Positions 8,832-18,601 of a DNA stretch of 64,000 nt are shown in pieces. The DNA is from an uncultured bacterium. Lineage in GTDB: Bacteria; Spirochaetota; UBA4802; UB4802. Below the pieces are notes generated by a model, which was not told the DNA's origin, did not search any database, and saw only the letters and a program-made list of their open reading frames with translations. Location: the NCBI GenBank assembly GCA_937920495.1, contig CALEUQ010000051.1, positions 1 to 64,000 on the forward strand, read 5' to 3'. The position numbers and the translations under genes are program-made. Numbering within the stretch: the stretch's first letter is position 1; every line of letters begins with the position of its first letter.

Positions 8832-9209
8832 TTACTTCTGACTTAATTGATCATATAATGTTTTAGCCAGTCCCAAATTAGCTGTTTTTGACATCTGAAG
8901 AGCATATTCATTATACAGCATATCTTCAAATATTTCTTGAGCCATACCACCGTATAATAAATCATTTTCTTTATGCAATGTTTTTCGCATCTCTTTAAGC
9001 ATCTGATATACAAATAACGATTCCATTTCGATGCACACATCCATAAGCTTTTTATCAACAGGTTTATTATTTTGCGTATTTATTGCATTATCAAGAAGTG
9101 ATTTAAATTCAGTGGATTTACTTTGCAGCTTTTGTTCTACATCTTTTTGCTTATTTATAGAACTGATTGTTTTCTGGCTATCAATAATATTGGCTATTGT
9201 TGTATCCAT
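8832..9209 (-). CDS. flgJ: flagellar rod-binding protein, FlgJ N-terminal type
   Basis: 125 residues from ATG 9209, which has GAGG five bases upstream. A TTG 18 bases earlier lacks a better site. The C-terminal ~70 residues match the Rod-binding domain (MESLFVYQMLKEMRKT, then the LYNEYALQMSK region). The muramidase domain of enterobacterial FlgJ is absent, as in many spirochaetes and alphaproteobacteria. It acts in the periplasm as a rod cap or assembly scaffold. It is the last gene of the flgGAHIJ operon. Confidence 0.88.
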   Translation of the reverse strand: MDTTIANIIDSQKTISSINKQKDVEQKLQSKSTEFKSLLDNAINTQNNKPVDKKLMDVCIEMESLFVYQMLKEMRKTLHKENDLLYGGMAQEIFEDMLYNEYALQMSKTANLGLAKTLYDQLSQK

Positions 9210-9216
9210 AATGACC

Positions 9217-10209
9217 TCACTGGACAATTAACTCTGCATGCAGACAACCTGCTTGCTTCATTGCCTTTAAAATACCTATAATATCCTGAGTACTAAATCC
9301 AATATAATTTAGCGAATCAACAAGATCTTTGACCGTTGCAGCATCTTTTAATAAATACATGCTGCCTTTCTTCCTGGTCTCTTCAATTGTTATAGTTACG
9401 CCTTGCTTGCTTATTACCGCCTGCGAAACACGTATATCACCACCCATTACAATAGTGCCACTGCGCTCATTAATGACTACGCGAGCACTATACACAGGTA
9501 CTATCTCTATATTTTCTATATCAGCAATAAAATCAATAGCAGAAACATTTTGTGGGACAGTACATTGAATAAAACCTTTGTCAATGACAGGCTGTGAATC
9601 GGGATATTTTTTTTCGATAGCAGTTTTTATTTCCTTTGCTACCGAAAAATCAAAATTGATAAGTGAAAACTTAATCTTCCCATCTTTTACTATGTCAGGT
9701 AAAATTTCCTTTTCTATTATTCCACCAGATACTATCATGCCAATTGTAGCTCCCTTTCGCTTATCACCTGCAATTGACACAACACCCTGTGCCACAACAT
9801 ACGTACTATCATCAGCGCCTTTCAATGCTGATTGCAACAGAACGCCATTTTCAAGTGATTTTGCATCACCAATTGAAGAAACTGTTACATCTATCCTGTC
9901 ACCAATCCTGACGTATGGTGGCAAGGTTGCAGTTACCAGTACCGCTGCTATATTTTTAGAATTAATATTTTCATCATTAAGTCCTAAGTTTTTCAATACG
10001 TTTGACAGAGAGCTTTGTGTTAATTTAACTTTACTATCGCCAGTACCCTGCAACCCAATAACAAGGCCATATCCATATACCTGATTTTCCTTTAAACCAT
10101 CAACAGTAACCAAATCTTTAATCTTTACAGGGACCTCTGCAAAAATTGAAGTTATAACAAATAGTATAAAAATTGTAGAAATTGATGTAGTATAAATTAT
10201 TCTCATCAT
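9217..10209 (-). CDS. flgI: flagellar P-ring protein FlgI
   Basis: 330 residues with a signal peptide (about 1-24), then VKIKDLVTVDGLKENQVYGY and GLVIGLQGTGDS, the family hallmark, continuing colinear to the C-terminus. The length is typical. FlgI forms the periplasmic P ring. Its start overlaps the flgH stop by ATGA. Spirochaetes such as Borrelia and Treponema lack P and L rings, whereas Leptospira keeps the genes, so this gene helps place the organism. Confidence 0.95.
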   Translation of the reverse strand: MMRIIYTTSISTIFILFVITSIFAEVPVKIKDLVTVDGLKENQVYGYGLVIGLQGTGDSKVKLTQSSLSNVLKNLGLNDENINSKNIAAVLVTATLPPYVRIGDRIDVTVSSIGDAKSLENGVLLQSALKGADDSTYVVAQGVVSIAGDKRKGATIGMIVSGGIIEKEILPDIVKDGKIKFSLINFDFSVAKEIKTAIEKKYPDSQPVIDKGFIQCTVPQNVSAIDFIADIENIEIVPVYSARVVINERSGTIVMGGDIRVSQAVISKQGVTITIEETRKKGSMYLLKDAATVKDLVDSLNYIGFSTQDIIGILKAMKQAGCLHAELIVQ

Positions 10210-10832
10210 TGCTGAGTTAACTCGCCTAAAATTCTTTGAAGATATTGAATAATTATCTGCTGTTTTTCCTGTTCAGTCAATGCTGCTGAAGCTGTTTCAC
10301 CTTCTTTAAGTGGCGGTCGTGTTATCTGCACGCCTTCTTTCACACCCTGTATCTGCAAAACAAGATTTGCAATATCGGTGGAATTAATGGTACCACCTTT
10401 TATTGAAGCAGGATTTACAATACCGGTAACGTTAAACACAGTTGTTACGCCACTGAATGAAAATGTCTTGGTACCAGTAATCCTGAAATTACCGTTTTCA
10501 AGTCGCTGTACAACTGTTGCTGCAATATGCAGTGTAATGTTTCCACGATGTTGAAGATTTGTGCTATTATTTTTAGTTGCTTTTTTATTTGCATTCACTG
10601 GCGGCAAAAACGGTGTAATAGTACCATCAGGTGTTGAAGTCACTGTGAATGCATCATTATTGGCAAGTGTAAGAGTAAAGCGCATCTGCGAAATATCAGT
10701 AATCGCTACTGTAAAAATATCGCCAACTTTAATGGTATCCTGCGCTGTGTAGATATTCTTATCTTTCCAGATAGTATCTGCGTACGCAAAAGATACAATA
10801 CCAATAACTATCGCCACAAAAAATTTTTTCAT
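10206..10832 (-). CDS. flgH: flagellar L-ring protein FlgH without lipobox
   Basis: 208 residues from ATG 10832, which overlaps the flgA stop as ATGA. A start 9 bases earlier is possible but less well placed. The signal peptide ends near SFAYA/D. The FlgH core is present (DIFTVAITD, HRGNITLHIAATV, GNFRITGTKTF, FNVTGIVNPASI). Classical FlgH is an outer-membrane lipoprotein, but this one has no cysteine at all, so it cannot be lipidated. That is consistent with periplasmic flagella that do not cross the outer membrane, although this is inference. Confidence 0.93.
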   Translation of the reverse strand: MKKFFVAIVIGIVSFAYADTIWKDKNIYTAQDTIKVGDIFTVAITDISQMRFTLTLANNDAFTVTSTPDGTITPFLPPVNANKKATKNNSTNLQHRGNITLHIAATVVQRLENGNFRITGTKTFSFSGVTTVFNVTGIVNPASIKGGTINSTDIANLVLQIQGVKEGVQITRPPLKEGETASAALTEQEKQQIIIQYLQRILGELTQQ

Positions 10833-11356
10833 AGATAACACTCTACACCATTATTGACAATTTTGCCAGTTACTGTTTTACCGTTTTGCAGCGAAATTTT
10901 AATTTCATCTCCACTTTTGCCGCTTTGCAGAGCTTTGCCAATCATCTCAATGACAATAGATTTTTTAATCAGCCTAACAGTAACAGGATCACCTTTAGTT
11001 ACAACAAATTGATTAACTATGAGCGATAGCTCCGGTGAAGCACTATCAGTATTGGATGAAGTCTCAGGCGTAATCAGTTTAACCGCGCTACCGTGAACAA
11101 CTAAAAGTCCCGTCACAACACTTCTAAGAGATTGATACACCTCATTTTTAGTTATATAACCGTCTTTGAGTGCGGTATGGCATATATTTACATTCTTTAC
11201 TGCATCTGCTTCATCGCCATCAACCTGTGCAATATCTGCTACTGTCAGATTGTCTTTTGTTGCAATATTTGATTTTAAATATACTATCGCATCCGCATAC
11301 AGCGATTGTGACAATGTTACAAGAAATATAGTTAAGAGTATTATCCTATTCATCAT
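10829..11356 (-). CDS. flgA: flagellar P-ring assembly chaperone FlgA
   Basis: 175 residues: signal peptide (about 1-21), a short N-terminal region, and a C-terminal SAF-like domain (FVVTKGDPVTVRL, then IEMIGKALQSGKSGDEI and the TVTGKIV end). It helps P-ring (FlgI) assembly in the periplasm. The start overlaps the flgG stop by four bases and its own stop overlaps flgH. The divergent N-terminal half is usual for the family. Confidence 0.85.
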   Translation of the reverse strand: MMNRIILLTIFLVTLSQSLYADAIVYLKSNIATKDNLTVADIAQVDGDEADAVKNVNICHTALKDGYITKNEVYQSLRSVVTGLLVVHGSAVKLITPETSSNTDSASPELSLIVNQFVVTKGDPVTVRLIKKSIVIEMIGKALQSGKSGDEIKISLQNGKTVTGKIVNNGVECYL

Positions 11357-12147
11357 CGCTTCAATCCAATAGCAGTACCCAACATTGAATCAGATGTCTG
11401 AATTGCTTTTGAATTAATCTCATACGCACGCTGCGCAACAATCATATTTACCATTTCCTCAACCACTTTTACGTTGGACATTTCAAGAAAACCCTGATGT
11501 GTCCTGGCCATACCATCAATTCCCGGAGGACCAGCTATCTCTTCACCTGATGCAGGTGTTGTTTTATATAAATTACCACCAATGTTTTGCAAACCTGCCG
11601 GATTAACAAATCGGGCAATTTCCAGCTGTCCCACTTCAATTGGATCGTCATCACCAACTATTTTTACAGTAATTCTGCCGTCCTGGCTGATTGATAGTGT
11701 TTCCATTATAAAATTTTCAGGTAAAACAATTGGTGGTTCCAGCAAGTAGCCGTTAGAAGTAACTATCTGGCGGTTAGAGTCAATTTTAAAAGAACCATCA
11801 CGTGTATATGCAATAGTACCATCATACAACTGAACTTTAAAGAAACCTTCTCCTTCAAGTGCAATGTCAAGCTTATTGCCTGTTGCCTGTAAACTGCCCT
11901 GGTCAAAAAGTTTCTGAGTTGCTGCAACCTTTACCCCATGCCCAACCTGAATTCCTGTTGGAACTTCACTTATCTCTGTTGCCGGAGTGCCTGCCATAAG
12001 GACTGTTTGATAGATTAAATCTTCAAATTCAGCTCTTAGCTTTTTAAAACCTGTTGTATTGACATTGGATAAATTGTTAGATATCGTATCTATATTAAAT
12101 TGCTGTCCTATCATCCCTGATGCAGCAGTCCATAATGAACGCATCAT
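11353..12147 (-). CDS. flgG: flagellar distal rod protein FlgG
   Basis: 264 residues, the standard length. The N-terminal motif MRSLWTAASGMIGQQFNIDT with SNNLSNVNTTGFKK and the C-terminal LEMSNVKVVEEMVNMIVAQR with YEINSKAIQTSD are the paired coiled-coil regions of rod proteins. It is the first gene of the flgGAHIJ operon. GAGGTG precedes the start, and a sigma28-like promoter is visible upstream. No flgF copy is adjacent. Confidence 0.96.
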   Translation of the reverse strand: MMRSLWTAASGMIGQQFNIDTISNNLSNVNTTGFKKLRAEFEDLIYQTVLMAGTPATEISEVPTGIQVGHGVKVAATQKLFDQGSLQATGNKLDIALEGEGFFKVQLYDGTIAYTRDGSFKIDSNRQIVTSNGYLLEPPIVLPENFIMETLSISQDGRITVKIVGDDDPIEVGQLEIARFVNPAGLQNIGGNLYKTTPASGEEIAGPPGIDGMARTHQGFLEMSNVKVVEEMVNMIVAQRAYEINSKAIQTSDSMLGTAIGLKR

Positions 12148-12188
12148 ATCAACACCTCGTTACAGTAAAATATTGTACTTTTATGTAC

Positions 12189-12216
12189 TTTTCGGCATAA
12201 TTATCATATTGCTTGA
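12189..12216 (-). promoter_or_regulatory. sigma28-like promoter for the flg operon
   Basis: On the minus strand, TCAA (12213-12216) is followed after 16 bases by GCCGAAAA (12189-12196). The flagellar sigma28 consensus is TAAA-N15-GCCGATAA. It lies 42 bp upstream of flgG. Confidence 0.45.
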
Positions 12217-12225
12217 TATAAATGA

Positions 12226-12254
12226 TTGACAAAAGAGATATAAAAGGATAATAG
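12226..12254 (+). promoter_or_regulatory. sigma70-like promoter for the MORN lipoprotein
   Basis: TTGACA (12226-12231), 17 bases, then TAATAG (12249-12254), about 80 bp before the ATG. It overlaps the divergent flg control region. Confidence 0.5.
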
Positions 12255-12333
12255 CGTAGAATATATAAAAAAGTATTTGTAACTTTGAACCCATATAAAC
12301 TACAATAATGATAAAAAAATAAAGGAGAATACC

Positions 12334-13650
12334 ATGAAGTTTAAAAAAGTATTAGCTCTATTTAGTATTGCACTGCTTTTTACAGCATGTTCAAGCACTG
12401 ATAAGAAAGAGCAGTCAAAGGCTTCAGTAACCAATAATGGTCCTGGAAAGATTTATTGGGACGATAAATCATTAAAAGGAGAAGGAAATTTTACCAATGG
12501 CGTAAAAACTGGAAAATGGATTCTGTACCATAAAGGCACCGGCGAAAAACTGGCCCAGGGCGAATATGTAGATGATAAACAACAGGGTTTCTGGACATAT
12601 TACCATAAAAATGGTGCAAAAAGTTTGGAAGGTAATTTTGATAAGGACCAGAAAACAGGCGAATGGATTGCGTATTACCCTGAAGGACCGGTTATGTGGA
12701 AAGCCACTTATGTGGTTAAGGAAAAAACCGAAAGTGGCTTTACAATGAAGATTGGAAGCATAGAAGGAATAAAAACATGGTTTTATCCATCAGGCAGAAT
12801 ATGGAAAGAAGAACAGTTTACAAACGGTGAACAGACCGGAAGAAGCCAGGAATACTATGAAAACGGCAATCCAAAAATTATTGCATGGTACAAAGCAGGC
12901 CAACTGGATGGCCAGTGCAATAAATGGTATGAAAATGGTAAAAAGTTAGAGGAAGGTACATACAGAGAAAACAAGAAAAACGGTAATTTCAAATTTTACT
13001 TTGATAATGGACAGGTTTCAGCTACAGGTGGTTTTATAATGGATAAACCCGAAGGCGATTGGAAATTCTATTCAAAAGAAGGACTATTGCAGAAAGAAGG
13101 CAAATATAAGGATGGCAAAGAAATCGGGTTGTGGAATTTCTATATGTATCCTACCCGCGTGCAGCGAATCAAGATAATGGAACTTCCTTTGCAGGGTGGG
13201 ATGATTGATAATACCAACGAAAATGCAAAACTATACGATGAAAAAGGACAGCTTATTGGCTATGGACAACTCACCGGAATACCCAAGGGAATTTATACAG
13301 TTCTGAAAGATGGGAAGCCAGCGGGTGAAATTACATCCTCATCAGTACCTGGTGATGATCCAAAAGAAAAAATATCGCATACATGGACCGGCAAATGGGA
13401 AATGCCAAAGAAAAACGGAAAATGGACTGAATATTATACCGGGACAAAAGCTGTAAAATTAGAAGCTACATATTTGATGGATAAACTCAATGGTCCATAC
13501 AAGGAGTTTTATCCAAATGGCAAACTAAAATCTGAGGGTGAATATTTAAACGGCAAGATGAATGGAGAGTGGAAATTTTATAAAACTGATGGCACTTTAG
13601 ATGATGCACAATCAGGAAAATATATGCTGGGTAAAAAAATGAGTTTTTAA
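12334..13650 (+). CDS. MORN-repeat lipoprotein
   Basis: 438 residues, ATG with AAAGGAG upstream. The signal peptide ends in a lipobox LFTAC, so Cys19 is the lipidated residue. The rest is a string of MORN_2 (YwqK-like) repeats of about 22-24 residues, with cores such as KTGKWILYHKGTGEKLAQGE, QQGFWTYYHKNGAKSLEG and LDGQCNKWYENGKKLEEG. A less regular section at about 280-350 is followed by more repeats to the end. Such repeats form a beta solenoid. The protein probably sits on the periplasmic or outer face of a membrane. No enzymatic function can be stated. Confidence 0.85.
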   Translation: MKFKKVLALFSIALLFTACSSTDKKEQSKASVTNNGPGKIYWDDKSLKGEGNFTNGVKTGKWILYHKGTGEKLAQGEYVDDKQQGFWTYYHKNGAKSLEGNFDKDQKTGEWIAYYPEGPVMWKATYVVKEKTESGFTMKIGSIEGIKTWFYPSGRIWKEEQFTNGEQTGRSQEYYENGNPKIIAWYKAGQLDGQCNKWYENGKKLEEGTYRENKKNGNFKFYFDNGQVSATGGFIMDKPEGDWKFYSKEGLLQKEGKYKDGKEIGLWNFYMYPTRVQRIKIMELPLQGGMIDNTNENAKLYDEKGQLIGYGQLTGIPKGIYTVLKDGKPAGEITSSSVPGDDPKEKISHTWTGKWEMPKKNGKWTEYYTGTKAVKLEATYLMDKLNGPYKEFYPNGKLKSEGEYLNGKMNGEWKFYKTDGTLDDAQSGKYMLGKKMSF

Positions 13651-13719
13651 ATGGTAAACTAACAACATAGATTTTTTGTAATTAAATATCTTTAAATGAA
13701 TAATGAATTTATGGGTATC

Positions 13720-13752
13720 ATAGTAAAAAGGGAGAACACCCCTTTTTACTAT
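13720..13752. terminator. bidirectional terminator, overlapping the kinase stop codon
   Basis: 13-bp stem ATAGTAAAAAGGG / CCCTTTTTACTAT with a 7-base loop (13733-13739). It serves the lipoprotein gene on one side and the histidine kinase, whose TAG lies inside the stem, on the other. Confidence 0.7.
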
Positions 13753-16700
13753 TTCTTATCTAAAACGTTTCGTAATTTTTTTGCTAATTCCAGCATTGAA
13801 AATGGTTTTTGCAGAAAATTAGTATCTTTATTTATAATGTGCTCGTATAGCATAATATCTGTATAGCCTGACATGAAAATACAGGCTATATCAGGCTTAG
13901 TTTGTTTTATTGTGTGATAGAGCTCCACACCATTCATTTGTGGCATCACCAGATCTGTAAGTAATGCATCAACCTCATGGCCTCTTGTTTTCATTATATC
14001 TATAGCTTCGGAAGGTGTACTGGCTGTAATCACATTATATTGTAATCGTACCAGCATCAAATGAATCATTTTTAACAATGATTCCTCATCTTCAACCACA
14101 AGCAATCTTTCACCCTTTCCTGTAGGATTTTCATCAGTTATTATTTTATCTTTGATATCTTCAGTTGAAAAATATCTTGGGAAATATATTTTGAATGTGC
14201 TACCTACTCCTTTTTCACTGTAAACATTAATAAACCCTTTATTCTGTTTTACTATACCATATACAGTTGATAAACCTAGACCAGTACCTTTACCTACTTC
14301 TTTAGTAGTAAAAAATGGTTCAAATATTTTGTTAATAATATTCTTATCTATTCCACTACCGTTATCAGTTACCGAAAGCACAACATATTCACCTGGCAAA
14401 CAGTCCGGTATATCCTTGTAATAGTTTTCATCAAGAATCATATTCTGTGTGGTAACGGTAATAACGCCATTATCATTAATGGCATCACGGGCATTTATAC
14501 ATAAATTTGCAACTATTTGATTAATTTGCGTTGGATCAATCAAAACATTCCATAATTCTTGCTGAGGAATCCATCGCAGCTCAATGTTTTCGCCAATTAG
14601 CCGTCGTAGCATCTTTTGCATATTTTCTATAACTTGATTGATATTTATTACGTGAGGTTCTGTTATCTGTTTGCGTGCAAAGGTTAATAATTGACGTGTT
14701 ACTTCAGCAGAGCGTTTGGCGGCATTAACGATTTCGTTTAAATATGTTTCTATGTCTTTTTTGCTGTCAATTTGCATCAGTGCTAACTGTGCATTGCCCA
14801 GTATGACTTCAAGCATATTGTTATAATCATGAGCAACGCCTCCGGCAAGACGACCTATGGATTCCAGCTTTTGAGCTTGGATTAGCTGTTCTCTTAATCT
14901 ATCTCTTTCTTCTTCAGCTTTTTTTTGCTCTGTAATATCTTTAAATACAGTTACAAATTGATTTGTTTGCGGTGAGAATACTGATACAAAAAAATATTTA
15001 TCCATTGGTTCATAATATGTTTCAAATGTCATTGATTTGCCTGTTAAGGCTACTTCTGAAAATATATTAAAGTACGGTGGTTCTTTAGTAGAGTACACTT
15101 CAGTTGCTAAGTTACCAATTACATCCTCTTTGTTTAAATTCAATATATTCTCATATTGGGAATTAACATCTACAATGCGGTAATCAAATGGTTTTCCACT
15201 ATCATCATATACTAACTCATGCAAACAAATACCATCATTGGAATGTTCAAATATTTTTCTGAATTTCTCTTCGCTTATACGCAATATTTCTTCCATTGTT
15301 TTTCTTTCAGTTATATCATGAGCTATTGCATACGCTATTCCTGAAGATGGAACCGGGTGCAAATTCCAGTCTAACCATCTATATGTTCCATCTTTGCATC
15401 GGTATCGGTTTTCAAATGTAATAACATCATTACCTTTGAGTAATTCATTGTGTATAATATCTACAGTTTTTTGAACATCATCGGGATGTATACATTCAAT
15501 GAATGGTTTGGATAAAAGTTCATCCTGTGTATATCCAAGAACTTTTTCAAATGCCGGATTTGCCATCAGAAAAGTTGCAGTATTTAAATCAGCGATACAT
15601 GCTAAATCATTAGCTAACATCACAAGGTTTTTATACGATTCTTCTTTTTCTTTATGAAGCTGGATTTCATATACCATTTCTGCCAGTATCTGTATACGGC
15701 TAATATCGATAGGCGAATAATCTTTACTGGATGTCCCCACTCCTAAAATTGCAACCAGAGAGTTGTTAATAAAAACAGGTATAAATACTTCCCGTAATGA
15801 TTTTGATAGATCCGAAGCATTACATCTAAAGTATTTTGATTCTGAATTGTGAATTATAGGATATCGGTTTTCATTGCATTCATTCCACAATTTCAGATAA
15901 TCTATTGTACAGTCGATAGTGTCATCAACGCAATACGTGTTAAATAAATCAGGTGATAAAATATGTGTCAATTGATTGGTTTTATTATAATAGTATTTAT
16001 AATATACAAAGCAGCTCACCTGGCTATCTGTTATATCTGCAACTGATTTTAACGCAAAATGAATGAATTCATCTTTTGTATGCTGCATAGCATAATTGAT
16101 GAAGCGTATTCTAATTTCGGATAAAAGGTGAAAAAAACTTTCTTTGGTTCTATCATGAACTATTATTATTGTTCCCAGAATATTTTCTTCGTTATTTTTG
16201 ATTAGAGTACCTTTAAAATCCACGGGAATTACGGTATTATTGCGCGACAATATAACACTTGTGTGATAGTCACCCTGGAATGAACCCTTGACTATTGATT
16301 GGAAAATATCATCATCTGAAAGTAATAAGTTTTTATTAAAAATATTCAAAACATCCCCTATATATTTCCCTGCTACTTCTCTATATTGCCATCCTGTTAA
16401 TAATTCAGCTATGTAGTTGAATATCTCGATATTTCCTTTATTATCTGTTACTATAATTGCATCACCTATTGATTCAAGCATGAGTTTATATTGCAGAAAT
16501 TGTTTTAGTTGATCATTTTGAATGTGCGATAGTTTCTGGTAATATAGTTTTTCATTGTTTTTTGTGTATATTATGACAAAACCTATAAGTCCACTCATTG
16601 ATAAAATAAGGATGATACACGCTAATACAAGTATTATATACCATTGGCCAAATAAAATTGAAAGGTTTTGCTTTGATATGATTATCCATGAAACTTCCGG

Positions 16701-17549
16701 TATACTTGCCCCATACGATAAAACTATATTGTTATAAAAATCTTTGCTTTTTACAAGATGATTTGTTTGATTAAGATGATAGTAAATAAAATTATCCCCG
16801 GGAAGTGTATCGATGAAAAAATTAATCAACTGCGGGAAGATTGTTTTATTATCGAATTTATATATATGTTTGCTTCTTTTTTCTATTAGATATGTCTCTG
16901 CTGATTCATCATTACCTGTCCAATGTGATAAAATAGGCATCAAGACATCCTTAACATCGGAAATACAAATAATATAGAATGAAGGGCTTGATGTATTAGA
17001 AAAAGATACAGGAGATATAACACTTAGATGCAACACTGTTTTTTTATCATCATAATGGAGATCCGAAATCAGTGTCTTTTTGTTTGTTCTACATTCTTTT
17101 AGGTAATTGAATTCATTCTCCGTTAAATTTATTATTATATTAAAAGTAGAGAATATAATCCTGAAATTGTCATCCACTATAAGAATTTCTTTAATATCAT
17201 TGTTGTTTGAATAAAATTTTAGAAAATGTTGTAACTGTTGATAAGTATCATTATCAGGATTGCTAATGTAAGAAAAAAATAAAAAATTAAATATCTCAGA
17301 ATTAGTAAGAAGATTAACATCATCAATCTGATCCTTAATCCAGGAATTGATAGAATCACTTTTTACATTTACCAGACTTGATAATTTTTGGTGGACGTTA
17401 TATGTTATAGATGTGTACTGAAAAGATAGTAAAAGTGTACTTAAAAAGACAATGATTAATAAAATACTGCAAAGTATATATTTAATCTTCAGTGGAATTA
17501 CTGATAGATTTAAAAGTTTTGATAAACGTTGTAAAAGTTGTTGAATCAT
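13749..17549 (-). CDS. hybrid sensor histidine kinase with PAS and GAF domains
   Basis: 1266 residues from ATG 17549. A TTG at 17567 would add six, and neither has a clear ribosome-binding site. In order: membrane segment (about 25-43), extracytoplasmic sensor region, membrane segment (about 300-330), PAS (about 355-460), a GAF-like region (about 480-620), PAS with PAC (about 640-755), another PAS (about 760-880), HisKA with GGVAHDYNNML (His907), HATPase (NARDAI, DNGSGID, GKGTGLGLSTV) and a C-terminal receiver with LLTDLVMP (Asp1199) and a Lys in LQKPF. It autophosphorylates and passes the phosphate to its own receiver. No output regulator is adjacent, so its targets are unknown. Confidence 0.92.
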   Translation of the reverse strand: MIQQLLQRLSKLLNLSVIPLKIKYILCSILLIIVFLSTLLLSFQYTSITYNVHQKLSSLVNVKSDSINSWIKDQIDDVNLLTNSEIFNFLFFSYISNPDNDTYQQLQHFLKFYSNNNDIKEILIVDDNFRIIFSTFNIIINLTENEFNYLKECRTNKKTLISDLHYDDKKTVLHLSVISPVSFSNTSSPSFYIICISDVKDVLMPILSHWTGNDESAETYLIEKRSKHIYKFDNKTIFPQLINFFIDTLPGDNFIYYHLNQTNHLVKSKDFYNNIVLSYGASIPEVSWIIISKQNLSILFGQWYIILVLACIILILSMSGLIGFVIIYTKNNEKLYYQKLSHIQNDQLKQFLQYKLMLESIGDAIIVTDNKGNIEIFNYIAELLTGWQYREVAGKYIGDVLNIFNKNLLLSDDDIFQSIVKGSFQGDYHTSVILSRNNTVIPVDFKGTLIKNNEENILGTIIIVHDRTKESFFHLLSEIRIRFINYAMQHTKDEFIHFALKSVADITDSQVSCFVYYKYYYNKTNQLTHILSPDLFNTYCVDDTIDCTIDYLKLWNECNENRYPIIHNSESKYFRCNASDLSKSLREVFIPVFINNSLVAILGVGTSSKDYSPIDISRIQILAEMVYEIQLHKEKEESYKNLVMLANDLACIADLNTATFLMANPAFEKVLGYTQDELLSKPFIECIHPDDVQKTVDIIHNELLKGNDVITFENRYRCKDGTYRWLDWNLHPVPSSGIAYAIAHDITERKTMEEILRISEEKFRKIFEHSNDGICLHELVYDDSGKPFDYRIVDVNSQYENILNLNKEDVIGNLATEVYSTKEPPYFNIFSEVALTGKSMTFETYYEPMDKYFFVSVFSPQTNQFVTVFKDITEQKKAEEERDRLREQLIQAQKLESIGRLAGGVAHDYNNMLEVILGNAQLALMQIDSKKDIETYLNEIVNAAKRSAEVTRQLLTFARKQITEPHVININQVIENMQKMLRRLIGENIELRWIPQQELWNVLIDPTQINQIVANLCINARDAINDNGVITVTTQNMILDENYYKDIPDCLPGEYVVLSVTDNGSGIDKNIINKIFEPFFTTKEVGKGTGLGLSTVYGIVKQNKGFINVYSEKGVGSTFKIYFPRYFSTEDIKDKIITDENPTGKGERLLVVEDEESLLKMIHLMLVRLQYNVITASTPSEAIDIMKTRGHEVDALLTDLVMPQMNGVELYHTIKQTKPDIACIFMSGYTDIMLYEHIINKDTNFLQKPFSMLELAKKLRNVLDKK

Positions 17550-17667
17550 GTCATTATTAAAAAACAATAATGCGTATTACATAGTACGCCTTTTAATAAT
17601 AACAAAAAATAAATTTAAGTCAAATAAATTCACAAATTTTACTTACAAATATTCTGTTAAGTATGTA

Positions 17668-17700
17668 TAATCTTATTTCCCAAAAAACCGAAAAGAGGGA
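17668..17700 (+). repeat. copy 2 of the ~30-bp intergenic motif
   Basis: TAATCTTATTTCCCAAAAAA followed by CCGAAAAGAGGGA, matching 1559-1591 at most positions. It lies in the spacer between the kinase gene and purQ. Confidence 0.5.
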
Positions 17701-17783
17701 CTTTTATACACTTATTATTCTAAGCTGGCTTGAATTACGGTTATGGCAAAAGAATAGTTGAATTTTTCAGGTTGAGATAATTT

Positions 17784-18593
17784 TTAAAAAAAATATTTCA
17801 CTGCATTTTTAAAAATTTGTAAGCCTTCACCGTATTCGGGTATTTCTTTCTTATTTCTTTTATATTCTTCACGAAGAAGTGTCCAGTCATCACGTTGTGT
17901 AAAAAATATATGTCGTTCGGGATGTGGCATCATTCCCATTATTCTGCCGGTCGTATCACATATTGCTGCTATATCCAGCATTGAACCGTTAGGGTTAAAT
18001 GGGAACTGTCCACCTGCCAGTGTTCCATCTGGCTTGATATACTGCATTACTATCTGATTATTTTTATGGAGTAAATCAATAATGTTTTGTGGTGCTATAA
18101 AATTACCTTCACCATGGGCTACAGGAATATGCAACTTTTCTATTCCTTTAGTAAACACACAGTTGGAATCAGGATTAATTCCTAAATCAATCCATCTACA
18201 TTGAAACCTAAAAGTTGTATTGTGTTCAAGGGAAACCTCAACGTTGCCTATTGGTTGTGTTAATGCAGGAACTATCCCCAAATTAACCATTACCTGAAAA
18301 CCGTTACATATCCCAATCATGAGTGTATCACGCTCAAGAAATGTTAAGATCTCTTCTATTAGATTATTTTTTATTTTATTTGCCAGAGCTTTGCCACTGC
18401 CAGTATCATCCCCATACGAAAATCCTCCCGGAAATGCAAAAATTTGGTATTGTTGCAAAATGTATTTATTGTCTATAATATCATTTATATGAATAATTTT
18501 GGCATCGGCACCTGCTAAATCAAATGAAAAACGTGTTTCTTCATCACAATTAATGCCATATCCGGTTAATATTAAGGCTTTTGGTTTTGCCAT
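17784..18593 (-). CDS. purQ: phosphoribosylformylglycinamidine synthase, glutaminase subunit
   Basis: 269 residues. Class I glutamine amidotransferase with nucleophile Cys96 (MIGICNGFQ) and the His224/Glu226 pair in MPHPERH. GGFSYGDD forms the oxyanion-side motif. It supplies ammonia to PurL for conversion of FGAR to FGAM in purine synthesis. It is a little longer than Bacillus PurQ (~227) and resembles the glutaminase domain of large PurL enzymes. GAGGG lies before ATG, and it begins 8 bp after purL, so the two are one operon. Confidence 0.95.
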   Translation of the reverse strand: MAKPKALILTGYGINCDEETRFSFDLAGADAKIIHINDIIDNKYILQQYQIFAFPGGFSYGDDTGSGKALANKIKNNLIEEILTFLERDTLMIGICNGFQVMVNLGIVPALTQPIGNVEVSLEHNTTFRFQCRWIDLGINPDSNCVFTKGIEKLHIPVAHGEGNFIAPQNIIDLLHKNNQIVMQYIKPDGTLAGGQFPFNPNGSMLDIAAICDTTGRIMGMMPHPERHIFFTQRDDWTLLREEYKRNKKEIPEYGEGLQIFKNAVKYFF

Positions 18594-18601
18594 GAGTCCC
18601 T

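Noticed and set aside
9578-10084. 168-codon plus-strand frame opposite flgI
   Set aside because: It mirrors the real flgI frame within a tightly overlapping operon, and no promoter or ribosome-binding site is present.
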